Positions 10,890 through 23,144 of a DNA stretch of 64,000 bases are shown here, in pieces. The notes under the pieces were generated by a model, which saw only the letters and a program-made list of their open reading frames with translations, was not told the origin of the DNA and did not search any database. The DNA is from Neoceratodus forsteri (Eukaryota; Chordata; Ceratodontiformes; Ceratodontidae). The translations under genes and the position numbers were made by a program. Each line of letters opens with the position of its first letter. The first letter of the stretch is position 1. The stretch covers positions 493,509,501 through 493,573,500 of the forward strand of contig CM057451.1 in NCBI GenBank assembly GCA_016271365.2. Reading direction: 5' to 3'.

Positions 10890-11530
10890 GCTCTACCCCA
10901 ACCCATTTTCTCCAGGCTCCTCACCCGGAAATCCTTCCCCAGGACACTGCGACACTCACACCTCCCTCTGCTGAACCTCACAAAGGCTCATCTAGCCATA
11001 GGGAGGCGATCTATTACCTTCTCGGCTCCTGAAAAATGGAATGCCCTTCCCCACAGCACACTCTCATGCTTAACTCTTCCCTATTTAAGAAAACTCTCAA
11101 GGAAAATTTCTTCTACCCCCTACCTGTTGTGGCAACTGCACCTAATAACCTATACTAAACCACTCTCCTCTCTCCTCTCTCCTATATAATGTAAATTTGC
11201 TTGTATAATATGTAAATACGTATGATACTTACTGCTTGTATGTTACATTATATTGTTGGTTCTTTATCAACTGTTCTTATCTTCAAATGTGTATTGCTTG
11301 CCTGCTGCATGATGATCTAGAGGCTTCCTCTTGTTACCTTACATACCCAACTGTACCTGTATTGTCGAAACTGTTTTCACCCTACTGGACATTTGTAATA
11401 TCCCCTACTGTTCTCGTTTTCAGTCTTGGAATTGCTATATTCCCCAGGTTGCCCCTTAAAAAGGTACTTTACTGTCTCAGTGGGCCCACCCGGTTATCAA
11501 AATTCAAATAACAATAAAATAAATAATAAA
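10890..11530 (+). mobile_element. LINE 3' fragment (CR1/L2 group)
   Basis: A plus-strand frame (about 10,880-11,130) shows the closing motif of a non-LTR reverse transcriptase (FSAPEKWNALPHS). A 3' UTR follows, ending 'ctcagtgggcccacccggtt' and then AATAAAATAAATAATAA. It is 5'-truncated and has no intact enzyme domain. Confidence 0.65.
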
Positions 11531-11639
11531 CAATGTCTGCACACACAGGAAAGAACACTGATGGCACACATGCAGTTTATCACAGCATACTTGCACTGCT
11601 CACAGTCCTGCAATAATAAATAATAATAATAATAAATTT
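11531..11639. repeat. Spacer with (TAA)n
   Basis: Short unassigned stretch with AATAATAATAA repeats at 11,610-11,636, which form the sense-strand tail of the neighbouring minus-strand LINE. Confidence 0.6.
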
Positions 11640-13898
11640 TATTTAATATAGCACCTTTCAAATATCAAGGCACTGAACAGATAGATAAAAAGTCAGCAAA
11701 TACAATAAATATCAATATAATCAGCGAAATTCAGAATAGAGTTTACCCCATAAAAGGTCTTCAATGCCTGCTTAAAGCACTCCACTGTCCTGCACTCCCG
11801 TAGCTGATGGGGCAGAGAATTCCAGAGAGTAGGGGCAACAAACCCGAAGGCACGGGCCCCAGATGACTTTAAGCTAACCCTTGCACTTTCCAGCAACCCC
11901 TCATCAGCCAAGCAGAGCTGTCGCAGTGGGGTGTAGGGAACCAGGAGCTGTTTCAAGTTGTCAGGACCCTGTCCATGTAGAGCTTTGTAAGTTAATAAAC
12001 CTACCTTAAAGGTGATCCACCACTGAACAGGTAGCCAGTGCATATTGCACAGTACTGAGGTAATGTGAGATCTCCTAGATACCCCAGTCAACAAACGTGC
12101 GGCAGCATTCTGCACTAGCTGCAAGCGGTGGATATCAACCCCAGGAAGCCCTAAGTAAAGGGAGTTACAGTAGTCAAGGCATGAGGTCACAAAGGTGTGG
12201 ACCAAAACAGGCAGATTGCTAGACAGAACAAGATGCTTGATCCTGGAAATGTTCCTAAGATGGTAAAAGGCCAGCTTGACAACTGCCGATACCTGATGAC
12301 AAAGGGTCAGCCCATTGTCAAGCACCACTCCCAGGTCACACACCTGCTCAGAGGTAAGGATCTGAGCTCCCCCCAGGACTAAACCAGAGGGAAGATCAGT
12401 CCTCAACCCCTCTGTCCTGTGACCAGGGTCCACCACCAAAACCTCAGTCTTTCCTACGTTCAACTTTAAAACACTAGAGCTCATCCAATCTTGGATTTCC
12501 ATGAGGCAGCAGTTCAATACCAAGATAGCACTAACCTGGTCGGGGGCAAAAGACAGGTAGAGCTGGGTATCATCAGCATAGCAGTGAAACCTCAGCCCAT
12601 ACCATCTTACAAAGTCTCCAAGGCGCGGCATATACACTGCAAATAACATGAGAGACAGCACCGAGCCCTGAGGTACTCCGCAAGGCAGAGACAAAGACTC
12701 GGAAGAAAATATTCCCGAGACAACTCTCTGAGTTCTATCAGTGAGGAAAGATGAAAACCATCTGAGAACTGTCCCTGACAGCCCACAGATGATCCTCAGG
12801 CGCTCGAGCAGAACCCCATGATCCACAGTGTCAAAAGCTGATGATAAATTAAGGAGTACCAAGATGGAGTGGTTTCTCCGATCTCTCGCCATCAGGAGAT
12901 CATTGAGCACCCGAACCAGAGCAGTCTCAGTACTATGCCTCTTACAAAAACCGATTAGAGAGGTTTGTATAAATTATGGATGGTTAAATGGTTCTCCAGT
13001 TGAGCTGCCACAACTTTCTCAATAACCTTTCCCACAAAAGGAAGGTTAGAGATAGGTCTGTAGTTCACTAGATTCTCTGGGTCCAAAGAAGCTTTCTTCA
13101 GGAGGGGTGTCACCACCGCCTCCTTCAAGGAGCTAGGAAACTCACCCGATTCCAAAGAGCACCAGACAATCTGAGCTAAGTCCGAGCCGATAATATCACT
13201 ACAACCCAAAATCAGGGAAGTAGGGCCCGGATCTAAAATACAGTAAGTGGGACGCATCCCCTGGACAATCCTCATAATATCAACGAACTCTGGCAGATCA
13301 AAGGTACTCCAGGAAACTCCAGGCTCTGTGATTAAGCACCGACCAACAGCATTCCCCACAGAGTGAGTCAGGTGGAACTCTTGCCTGATGTCGGTGACCT
13401 TATTCGCAAAGAAACGAGCGATCTCATCACACTCTATTTGTGAAAAAGCTCGACAAAGCTGGACAGAGGCTGGGTTGCACAACCTGTCCACAGTTCGGAA
13501 GAGTTGAGCCGGTCGGTTCCATGCAACAGCGATTTCTCTGGACAGGAATTCTGCCTTCTTATGAGAAATCTCTGTATGATAGAGTTTATAATGCTCTAAC
13601 AAAATAAGATGGTCAGCATCCAAGGCAGACCTCCGCCAATGATGCTCTAACCTACGCCCCAACCTCCGCAGTTCCCTCAGGGACCCATCAAACCATGGGG
13701 CCCAGGGGTGAAGCTGAAGGGGGCGAACACAGACAGGAGCAATCAGATCGAGAGTTGAAGAAATGGTCGTATTATAGGCCGTGACTAACAGCTCAGGATC
13801 TGTGCTGATCTTGCCAAACAATGACAAACACTTCATGAGTCCCGACACAAAGTAAACATTACTGAGGCTCCAGAAACATTTATTTTTTGAAACAGACA
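11640..13898 (-). mobile_element. L2 LINE, 5'-truncated
   Basis: A 2.25-kb minus-strand LINE. Its sense 3' end is 'gaaaggtgctatattaaata' followed by (TTA)n, the 'gcgctatataaata'-like ending seen in L2 elements. It holds the linker and reverse transcriptase but no endonuclease. Its truncated 5' side abuts the TTAA-flanked MITE at 13,903. Confidence 0.85.
11693..13857 (-). pseudogene. L2 reverse transcriptase (broken ORF2)
   Basis: The product would copy LINE RNA at a nicked target site. Two minus-strand frames make it up. The upstream one (12,955-13,857) carries the endonuclease-RT linker and the first RT motifs (VTPLLKKASLDPENLVNYRPISNLPF). The downstream one (11,693-12,910) has LNLSSAFDTVDH (motif A), GVPQGSVLS (B), YADDTQLY (C, catalytic aspartates present), NVGKTEVLV (D) and the C-terminal APTLWNSLPHQLREC. 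The break falls between 12,910 and 12,955. The endonuclease is missing. Motif order and wording match the L2 clade. In the upstream frame the first ~25 residues come from the adjacent MITE. Confidence 0.85.
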
Positions 13899-13902
13899 TT
13901 AA

Positions 13903-14424
13903 AGCAGCAGTGCAACAATCTGGTGAAAATTTTGACATGTACTTTTTATGCTATTTTACAATGCCACTTGATTTACCTCCTGACTTGTATCATATGATAC
14001 CATTCTTTCCAGTAGTTGAGTCTGCTTTAGTACCTTTTTTCATGTCTGAAATAATAAAAGGAGTACTCCTTTTAACACAGTGTGGACCATGTCTTCATCC
14101 GTATTTTACGCTGCTTTTGTCCATCAGTTGTTTATATATCACTTCTGTTGTGAGTAAAATTAACAATTATGAAGCAGGCAGTGTTTTCTGACCTTGCAGA
14201 ACAATATTTGTTCAAAAACAGCAGCAAATACTGATGAAAAGCTGGTCCAAGCTATATGAAAAGGAGCACTCTTTTTATTTTTTCAGACATGAGAAAAATT
14301 ACTAACGTAGACACACATTGTGAAAAGAAGGGTATCTTACAAGTCAGGAGGTAAGTGGCTGGCAATCTAAAATAGCATAAAAAAGTATAAGTCAAAATGT
14401 TTACCAGATTGTTGCACTGCTGCT
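13903..14424. mobile_element. TTAA-flanked hairpin MITE, copy 1
   Basis: TTAA lies at 13899-13902 and 14425-14428. Ends are AGCAGCAGTGCAACAATCTGG and its near-perfect inverse. The arms pair over about 200 bp each; examples are 'acctcctgacttgta' (13,976) against 14,330-14,350 and 'catgtctgaaataataaaa' (14,041) against 14,270-14,292. The loop is about 80 bp. A TTAA target duplication is typical of the piggyBac superfamily. There is no coding capacity. Confidence 0.85.
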
Positions 14425-14467
14425 TTAATTTATAATTTAATTATGATATTATGTGCTCACAACACAC

Positions 14468-14805
14468 AAAATGCAACTGTCTTGTGTCCAGAAAATCCCC
14501 AAGTGCTGACAAAGTGAAATGGGAGCGTTACACCACATGCAAAGTCCCCTAGAATGTATTGCACAGTCATTCATGCGCGCAGTGATCACAGAGTCCCTAG
14601 AATTTTTCTGCATCCCCAAACTGCAACTGTCTTGTGTCCTGAAAATTCCCAAGTGCTGAAGAAGTGAAATGGGAGCATTACACCACATGCAAAGTCCCCC
14701 AGAATTTATTGAGCAGTCACTCATGCACGGAGTGGTCCCACAGAGTCCCCAGAATTTTTCTGCATCTCCAAAATGCAACTGTCTTGTGTCCAGAAAATTA
14801 ACATT
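14468..14805. repeat. ~151-bp tandem repeat, 2.2 copies
   Basis: Units begin at 14,468, 14,618 and 14,770 (aaaatgcaactgtcttgtgt). The long minus-strand frame over it (14,449-14,907) is a by-product: the same ~50 residues repeat. Confidence 0.85.
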
Positions 14806-16235
14806 CTGTGATGATGATGTCATGATGCCCAGTGTCTTGCCAAACCATATGAAGGAGGGATAACATGACATGAATCCATTCAGTGTTCCATCAGAAATTA
14901 TGACCATGAGAGAACTGTTGCTTGTCCAAAGTGTGCTGTGATTCCTGCAAGTGCGATGCGATCACCTCAACTGGATGGAAGGATGCCCTTTGTGTGTACA
15001 TTAATAGTAGCCTTGGTGAGTTGATATAGATATATATATATATATAGTATTTGTGTGTATTTTCTAGGTGGGGGGTTGACATATATGCATGTACTCATTG
15101 TATTGTTTTGAATCACAGGTCACACACTGTTGGTGTACGCATTCCAGTGCTTGATGAGAAATTTTGGCATTGAAATTGGAAATGGAATACTCTCAAGCCC
15201 ATGAAGATAAGTATTTTTTTTAGGAGGGAACATATTTGCAAGTAGGTCTCATTAATGGTTTATTATTTGGTTATTTCTTCACAGATTTCATCTGCATCCT
15301 TCTCAGTCCGGTAATGATGGGCATGGTCATCAATTGATTCAAACAACTTCTGCTTGTTGCATCTCTGTCCTGGGGGCATGAGGTTGAAGAAGTTCTTTGG
15401 ATAAGGCAACTATGACACCACAAAGCATCTGGAAGTTTCCTAAAAAAAGAAATAAAGGACTTATTACAACTTGATTGCAGCAGTAAGACATTATGTTTAA
15501 GCCGTGGTTGTTTCACCACAGATATCTGGATTAACACAGATAGCAAGCTGTCCTACTGCAATCATCAGATCACAATTTAATTTAGTACCAGGCTGTGTAA
15601 CAAATATACTGTGTCAGTGTCCCTACGTCTAAACTTCAGTTACATTTTAAAACCACATATTGTCAAGTAAAAGTAACACGACCCGAGTCCAACTTTTTCA
15701 CCACTATCATGGCTGTACAGCTGCAAATTTGGAATACAGTGCATATGTTGCAGAAATATTTTTGGTGACATACATGTCACCTAGGTTATGAATCATCAGT
15801 CAGATTTTTTGCACTCTTATGAAAAAAAAAGAACAGATGAAATAAAATTGATATACCTACCAGTATGGATTGGAAATAGATATCCCATAGATTCATGTAG
15901 ACAGTACTGCTGCTGTACCAGTGATACAGACCTTCAGCGAAGGAGAGTCATTTGTTGTTAACCTGTGAAAAAACAAAATAAGTTGACCATATGTGTTCGA
16001 TCATTGCAGCTCAGAAAAGCAACAGAAAACAAAACATACAGCTAAAGGAAGTTGAATATCATGAAAAACATTAGTACACATACTCACTTTATAGTTTTAA
16101 TAGTAAGAAGCCTTGTGCCTGTGGCTCATGGATGTGGTCTCCTGTTCGACTCCCTCTACCTTGGCATGGTCAAGACATGTAATGGAAAACATTGTCACAA
16201 TGGTGGTGGTGGGTGGTGGTGGTCATAGCTGAGGC
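14806..16235. other. Unassigned, with a short (TA)n
   Basis: A (TA)n tract lies at about 15,028-15,046. A minus-strand stretch at 15,285-15,420 reads as a plausible peptide (FNLMPPGQRCNKQKLFESID...) without a match I know. No other gene signal seen. Confidence 0.35.
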
Positions 16236-16745
16236 ACATGATGACATTCCCTCTCACAACTTCCTACATCTGGTGGTGGTGGCAGTGGCTAACAGCGGTC
16301 TTATGGTGGTGGTAGTCCAGGGAGACACATGGTCACATTCCCTATGGTGGCAGTGGCGAACAACAGTCTTATGGTGGTGGTAGTCCAGGGGGACACATGG
16401 TCACATTCCTTATGGTGGCACTGGTGAACAGCAGTCTTATGGTGGTGTTGGTAGTCCAGGGAGACACACGGTCACATTCCCTATGGTGGCAGTGACGAAC
16501 AGCAGTCTTATGGTGGTGGTAGTCCAGGGGGACACACGGTCACATTCCCTACTGTGGTAGTGGCACACAGCGGTCTTATGGTGGTGGTGGTAGTCCAGGA
16601 GTACACACAATCACATTCCCTATGGTGGCAGTGACGGACAGCAGTCTTATGGTGGTGGTAGTCCAGAGGGACACATGGTCATATTCCCTATGGTGGCAGT
16701 GGTGAACAGGTAACAGCAGTCTTATGGTGGTGGTAGTCCAGGGGT
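16236..16745. repeat. 68-bp minisatellite, about seven copies
   Basis: The word TCTTATGGTGG recurs at 16,299, 16,367, 16,435, 16,506, 16,574, 16,645 and 16,720, giving periods of 68-75 bp. Each unit holds a (GGT)n core and 'cacattccctatggtgg'. Open frames over it are composition artefacts. Confidence 0.9.
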
Positions 16746-17064
16746 CAGGATATACCGTGCTCTGTGTTATAAATGTGATGTGACATATGGAATTTGAGTC
16801 ACTATGAATGGAACACTGATTTAACTTTATGAAAAAGAAAACATGTATCATACAAGAAATGTGACAGCCTTTTAACCACTTAAGTTAAAACCTGCCAACA
16901 TTAACCTCATCATCATCATTCATCATCATCCTCATAAAGAAAGCTGCCCTCGCAGTCTTCTATGTCTGAATTCTGACCACTGGGAATTTCTTTCTCCATC
17001 GTGTTATCATCTACATCAATGGTAGGCCATTTCATGCTGCCACTGCCACCAGGATGGTCCCTTT
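16746..17064. other. Spacer downstream of hAT transposase
   Basis: AT-rich, with (ATC)n repeats near 16,905-16,930. It is probably the 3' untranslated part of the transposase gene. Confidence 0.4.
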
Positions 17065-20000
17065 CTACATCAGCAAAACCATGAGTGTGCTGGGTACGAA
17101 TACTGAGGTTGCAGTCTGAGCTGGTATGTGCCTCTCATTCATTTTTATGAATGTCAGCAAACTGACATTTGCAGGAGAGAGGTTTGTATGATGATTCCAA
17201 GCTATTGCACCTGCTGAGCTGAATACCCTCTCAACACTCACACTGGAGGGTGGGCATGTCAGGTACTTCAGTACCACAGTGGTCAGCTCTGGCCATTTAC
17301 TGACCTTTCCACTCCAGTATAAAAGGGGATCATCTGTGATTGACAGATGCCTTTTTTCAGACAAATATGACTCAACCATTCGCAGTGCTGCTCTAAGTCC
17401 AGTGGTTGATGAATCATCCGCTTTTCCAGAATCATTTATGTCACAAATCCCCACTTGGGACAAAGCCTCCCAAAGTGGGTTAACACCAACTGCTTTTGAT
17501 GACAGACCACCTGGAACTGCAGTCCCCTTCCCCTTAGAGGATATGCTTGATACTACTCCTCCAGGTTCACCTTCAGCCTGATTATGCTGCTGAGGTTTGC
17601 TGGCCTTGGCACGTGACTTCTGTGCCCCATGAACCAAGCGCACCAGTTGCCCACTGGCAGTTTTTACCTGCTCAGGCCAGCCCTCCAGTACTGAGGCAAT
17701 TCCACATTTGTATTGTGGGTCCAGCATTGTTGCTGTTGCAAAGTTGTCACAACACTGAATGCTCAAGATGTGACAATTCTGGACAAATACTGTTAGCATG
17801 TGTTTCAGCAACACACTGCTAGCACTGTCTCCGGCAACATCAAGTCTATGCTGTACATTCACCAATGTCTGCTTCAGCACCCGCAGCAGTGGAATTGATT
17901 GGCTAATGGAAGCAGACTTGCCACTCACTGCCTGTGTGGCATGTACAAAAGGCCTTAAGATTGTTATTACAGAGTCCATGAGGTGCCACTGTTCAGTCGT
18001 CATAGACACGGAGGCCCTGGAACTGTCACGGCTAGTGTGCATGACAAGATATTCTGAGATGGCTTTGTACTGTTCATACAACCTCTCTGCCATGTATTAA
18101 GTGGAGTTTCACTGGGTGACAACTTCTAGCTTCAAGCAGTGCTGCAGGAGGCTGTTTCGTATCTGCAACTGATGAAGCTGGTCACGGGCTTTTGCAGAGA
18201 GTGAAAAGTGAGAACAGATATGGTGTGCAACTGTCAGCATTTCCTTCATATCAGGGTGCTGCAGAAACTCCTGCACCACAAGATTTAAACAGTGGGCCAT
18301 GCATGGAACCTGAAAAAAGCCACCATTCATGATGCATTTCACCACATATGACCCATTGTCAGTTGCTATGAACCCAGCTCTCAGGGACAGGGGGTTCAGC
18401 CACTTGTTAATTTCAGTCAGTACCAGGTCCAACATGTTTTCACCAGTGTGTGAACAGGTCACATTGCATATAGCAATTGTTACATGCTGTTGAATTCCTG
18501 GAAGATTGCTACCATGACATTCCACCTTACTACACTGATTATTCACACTACCAACAGCACAAACCACCCCTGGCACCTGCACCCAATGTGCAGTTATACA
18601 CAAACATGAACTCCCCGCTGTTTTGCCTCTTGTCCACATATCCATACTTAAATGGATGAATGGAGAGGAGGAATGTTGAAGGGCATGTCTAACTGAGTCA
18701 GACACAGTATGGTACAACTCGGGGACAGCACGGGTCAAAAAGTATGTCCTGGATGGGACTTTCCATTTTGGACAGGCACGTGCATCAAGTCACCGGAACC
18801 CAGAATTCTCCACAAAGGAGAAGGGCAAAAGATCAATTGCCAGCATTTCAGCTACAGCAGCATTAAGTTCACGTGACACTATATGATCGGGTGGGTACTT
18901 CAGCTTATGCGCAAAAACGCTCTATAACGTGGGCTGACTTAAATGTTTTACATGGGGTGTGATGACAAATGGTTCTGCTCTGTGAATCACAGAGGGTGGA
19001 GTGTGGATGTGTGATGATGATGGTTGCACAGGTGATGACAAACCCAGAAATGCAGTTATTTTTCCAGATTTACCAACAGGGGTTGATGTACCACTTGCAC
19101 TAGACATACTGCATTGACCACCACCACCACCAAAACTGCTACTCTCACCACCACAGGACAAGACTTCAAAATCATTCTGCTCTTCCACCTCATCATGCCT
19201 GTAGTAATCCTCTGCTGTTATTTCATCACTACTACAAGCATTTAATTTTCTACTTGATGCTACAGTCATGGAAGGGGATAACATGCTCATTATGGTTGAT
19301 GACGAGGGTGAATGCCCCACTGTGGTACAGGTATTAGCTGCCATCTTGTGCTGGGTCCACAGTGCCATGTGCATGTTCTTAAGATGTGTATGTTGTCCCC
19401 CTGTGCCCAGATGGCTCCCCTTTTTACCTCAACTCACACGCACCTGGCAAACTTGGCAGACTGTAACTGACTCATCATTTGCATCTTGCGCAAAAAAATA
19501 CCAAAACAAGGGATTGTGATTCTTTAGTTTTAATATGTCCCTGATGCTGCTTATTGGACTCCGTTTTTTTAAGCCATGAAGTGGGGGGTGTGCTACATGA
19601 TTTTTCAGGCAGGGCACACTTGGACTGCAACTGACCACCACGACTACCTATCATTATTACTGGGTCATCATCATCAACTGAAACTGGTAACTCACAACTT
19701 TTTACCGGGGGGGGAGAAGGAATGCAAACAGATCCAGACACAGCCACCTTGAATTTATTTTTCTCCAGTTCCCAACAGGGGTCACTGACATCATCATCAT
19801 ATTCACCAACATCATCCACATCTTCTGCTTGGATGCTGGCATGTGGACTGCATGTTGCAACCACAGCAACATCATCATCATCATCATCATCAGATTCATC
19901 ATCATCAGCACTACCATCAGCCGAACTTTTTTCACCACACTGTGAATCACTGCATGGCAAATGTGTGACCTGAACCACGGTGGAAGAAATGTCACATTGT

Positions 20001-20382
20001 GTGCTATCATCGACATGATGATCAGAATCCTCTTGTTCAGTTACTGGGATGTTACTGGGGAGTATGACGTCATCTACACTGTCACTCACTGGCACTGCTT
20101 CACACTCCACTATATTTTTGGACATGGTAAACTGGTCAGAAGAGGAACTTGAGGCATCAGTACTCATACCACCACCAGCAACTGCACTAACACCACCAGC
20201 TTGGACAACATCATCTCCTCCAACTATGAGTGAAGCTACTAATTGCGCTGAAGGAGGAATACCTTTCCTCACATCAGCAATGCACTTCTGTGACTGCGTA
20301 CTACCATGCCCACAGACAATCTTACCACTGGCAGCAGTGCCATGGTGAGGAACAGCTTAGCTTGCACGTCTCTTTGTGGGCA
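17065..20382 (-). pseudogene. hAT-family transposase with BED finger (inactive)
   Basis: A cut-and-paste DNA transposase, readable from about 20,382 down to 17,065. Order: MPTKRRAS, then a TAA stop at codon 9; an acidic N-terminal region (Asp runs, 19,880-19,910); a BED zinc finger near 19,340-19,580 (PLFWYFF, CQVCQ, then HLKNMH); 'MWTRGKTAGSS' and 'GFIATDNGSYVVKCI' of the RNase H-like core (18,109-18,738); and the C-terminal hATC dimerisation domain (DPLLYWSGKVSKWPEL ... SVSVERVFSSAG, 17,065-17,330). Damage: stop codon within the BED finger, a frameshift at a T-run near 19,495, and TGA plus TAA at ~18,100-18,112 where relatives read RWNST. The length (~1,100 codons) is large for hAT because of the acidic extension. 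It is the likely source gene of the surrounding hAT element. Confidence 0.85.
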
Positions 20383-21601
20383 TTTTGGGGATCAACAAGA
20401 ATATTCTAAACAAATTTAGATTTTTGAACATTCACTCTGGGTGGGGTCTGGGGGGGATTGCTGGATGAGAAGCCAAAAAAACAATTGTGGCTTCACAGGA
20501 GATACAGACGCAAAGTCACAACAAGTTCAACAACACCTTAACTAAGCAGTGGTGCTCTCAAGTCACAAACAATCCAATCTGGAAAAGAATACCTTTTGCC
20601 GGTGGGGGGGGGGGGCAATGACTGTTTATTACAGCAGTGCAATACCAAGAAAAGATACCACAATGGCAGTACAAAATCACACAGGTGCAGTGGATAGTAG
20701 GTTCACACTGCTGCACCTGCAATTACACTGTGGCACAGTAAAAGGTACATTATTTGATGTCATGCACTGCAAACACACTCACACACACACTTTGTCCACA
20801 AGCAATGCATAGCAAATTGAAAACTTCAGTAATATACAATGTATTTTAAATAACCTGAAATTATGCACTGCTGCACCCATTCCACAACACACACACTCAG
20901 CAAAAAATTTTGACAATTACTGAAAATATTACTGTGTGTACATTAACACAGTCAGTTATACAAGAAAAATATAACCAAAAAACAAAGAACTCCCTATTTC
21001 TCCAACTTAAGTCTACGTACACCACAGATACACCCCTCCCCCAAAGCACACTTTCACTGTCTCTCGGTACACAAATTGAATGTTGTACATTAACATTCAA
21101 AGTCCACACACAAACAACAAATGCTCGATGATATGAGCACAGGTGGGTTTCCTACAATCGATGAACTAAAGTTTCAGCAAAAAAAAAAAATGACTCAAAA
21201 AGGCTTTTTTAACAGCTTTTAAAAGGTTTGAATCGCAGAGAGCTCTCAGAGCAGACTGTCTCCAATAGCTTCCTACACACACTACCCCGAACTGAGGCTG
21301 TGTAGAACAATCTAGAGCCCATGTGACCTGAAATCCCATGAATCACTGCAAAATTCTTCTTTGGAGTTTAAAACAAGGCAAAGTGAGGCGAAGTACATTG
21401 TTTTCAATGTACTTCTCCTTAAAATTTGTGGAGTAGTGGTTTGGGGAAGGTGGAGTAATGCAAGTCACTGTTTTCAATGGACTTTGCACTACCTCTTATG
21501 ATGCGAAGTACTCCACTTTGTGCTGCAGAGCACTTCACGAATCGGCCTTCACTCCACAAATTGCTCCACGGAGCGAATTGAGGCCACTTCACCCACCACT
21601 A
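20383..21601. other. hAT 5' flank and right terminal region
   Basis: Poly-G near 20,604, (CA)n-like runs near 20,770, and from about 21,370 subterminal repeats of aagt/cactt words ending in the terminal inverted repeat at 21,588-21,601. No other coding signal. Confidence 0.5.
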
Positions 21602-21659
21602 GTCCCAACCTTGCCACCAGGCAGGCCATGAGTTTAAAGTTGGGTTGTGTATGGGGCTG

Positions 21660-22550
21660 ATTTTTGGTATTTATTTTTGTGTTCTGGTACTCATATTTCT
21701 GGTATTTGTATTTTTTGTCCCTGGTACTATATTAGTATTATGTCTCTGGCATTTGTGTCTCTGGTACTTGTATTTGTGTTTGTACTTTTCTCTGGTATTT
21801 GTGTTTTTGTCCCTGATCTTGGTATTTGTGTTGTTGATATTTGTAATTGTGTCTCATGTATTTGTAATTGTGTCTCTGGTATTTGTATCTTTGTTTGTAT
21901 TTTTGCTGCTGGTATTGGTATCTGTATTTCTGTCTCTGGTATTTACATTTGAATATATATCGCTTGTATTTGTATTTGTGTCTCTGCTATTTACATTGTA
22001 TGTGTGCCTCTGGCATTTGTATGTGTGTCTCTGGTATTTGTATCTTTGAATTTTTTGCCTCTGGTATTGGTTTTTGTGTCTCTGGTATTTGCATTTGTAT
22101 GTGTATGTTTGTCTCTGGTATTTGTATTTGTGTCTCTGGTATTTGTACCTTTGTATCTTTGCCTCTGATATTGGTATTTGTATTTGTGTCTCTGGTATTG
22201 GTATTTGTATTTGTGTCACTGGTATTGGCATTTGTATTTGTGTCTCTGGTATTGGTACTTTTATTTGTAGTTGTGTCACTGGTATTTGTATTTGTATTTG
22301 TGTCTCTGATATTTATACCTTTGTATCTTTGCCTCTGGTACTGGTATTTGTATTTGTGTCTCTGGTATTGGTATGTGTATTTGTACTTGTGTCACTGGTA
22401 TTGGTATTTGTATTTGTGTCTCTGGTATTGGTATTTGTGTCATTGGTATTTGTCTTTGTGTCACTGGTATTGGTATTTGTGTCACTGGTATTTGTATTTG
22501 TGTCACTGGTATTTGTGTCTCTTGTATTTGCATATGTATTTGTTTGTACA
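21660..22550. repeat. GT-rich minisatellite, 18-27-bp periods
   Basis: Variants of 'gtgtctctggtatttgtatt' and 'gtcactggtattggt' recur dozens of times. Because periods are multiples of three, several frames on both strands stay open (for example 21,868-22,641 plus and 21,854-22,279 minus), giving Leu/Val/Phe-rich or Asn/Thr/Gln-rich strings. These are not genes. Confidence 0.9.
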
Positions 22551-23144
22551 ATTATGTTTACAAAATATATTTTTTTACATGTCAGACTTGCTGCTGTTGT
22601 TAGTGATGACACAAGAACAAGGGTTCAGAGTTATCAATTAAATATGTAGATTCATCAATACAAATATATTCATGTATTTTGCAATGGTAGTCATATGTGT
22701 CTCATTGAGTCTCAGCTCAGGTCTAATGCTACTTTATATGGTCTAACACAAATATTTAGGAATGTTATTTGCATCTGTGTTTCTAATAAGCATTATATTT
22801 TGTGCAGTTTTAACACAAATATTTGCTTTGCACAGCCTTTGTTTATTTATTAATTAATTTTTATTTATTTATAGTTTGTAGGATTTTTTCCCTGGTTTTG
22901 GTACCATCCCCATCCCATGGCCACATATGCGCATGTGGAGGCATGCGCATACTGTGGTACTGAGGCACCCTCTCTCTACTGCACTGCCCACCCATCTGCA
23001 CTGCCTTTGGACCTCCACCCAGGGACAGTGGAACTACGGTGGGTGATGAGTCTCCTCTCCAGGAGAGGAGAGCTGCCTTTCCAGCTGCTAAATCCTACTC
23101 TGTCCCTCCCTCCCTCCGGCCAGCACCCGACAACCCTGGCTTGT
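22551..23144. other. No gene seen
   Basis: AT-rich, then a GC-rich block (22,910-23,120) of SINE-like character that I could not assign. Confidence 0.4.

Larger units (their letters stand above)
7835..21601 (-). mobile_element. Putative hAT element expanded by nested insertions
   Basis: The left end reads TAGAGATGCCGTGAA; the right end, reverse-complemented, reads TAGTGGTGGGTGAAGTGG. Both fit the TAGnGnTG...GAA ends of many hAT elements. Flanks are GTCCCGAC (7827-7834) and GTCCCAAC (21602-21609), an 8-bp duplication with one mismatch. Both subterminal regions are rich in AAGTG/CACTTC words and share GGCCACTTCAC. A hAT transposase remnant lies inside at 17,065-20,382. The length is far above the usual 3-5 kb, explained by nested elements at 9,571-14,424 and minisatellites. 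That these two ends pair is an inference. Confidence 0.45.

Noticed and set aside
14449..14907. 152-codon minus-strand frame
   Set aside because: The protein is an internal ~50-residue repeat caused by the 151-bp tandem DNA repeat.
16192..16383. Val/Trp-rich frame
   Set aside because: It lies inside the GGT-rich minisatellite.
21868..22641. 257-codon hydrophobic open frame, reminiscent of a membrane protein
   Set aside because: It is produced by the GT-rich minisatellite; other frames on both strands are equally open.
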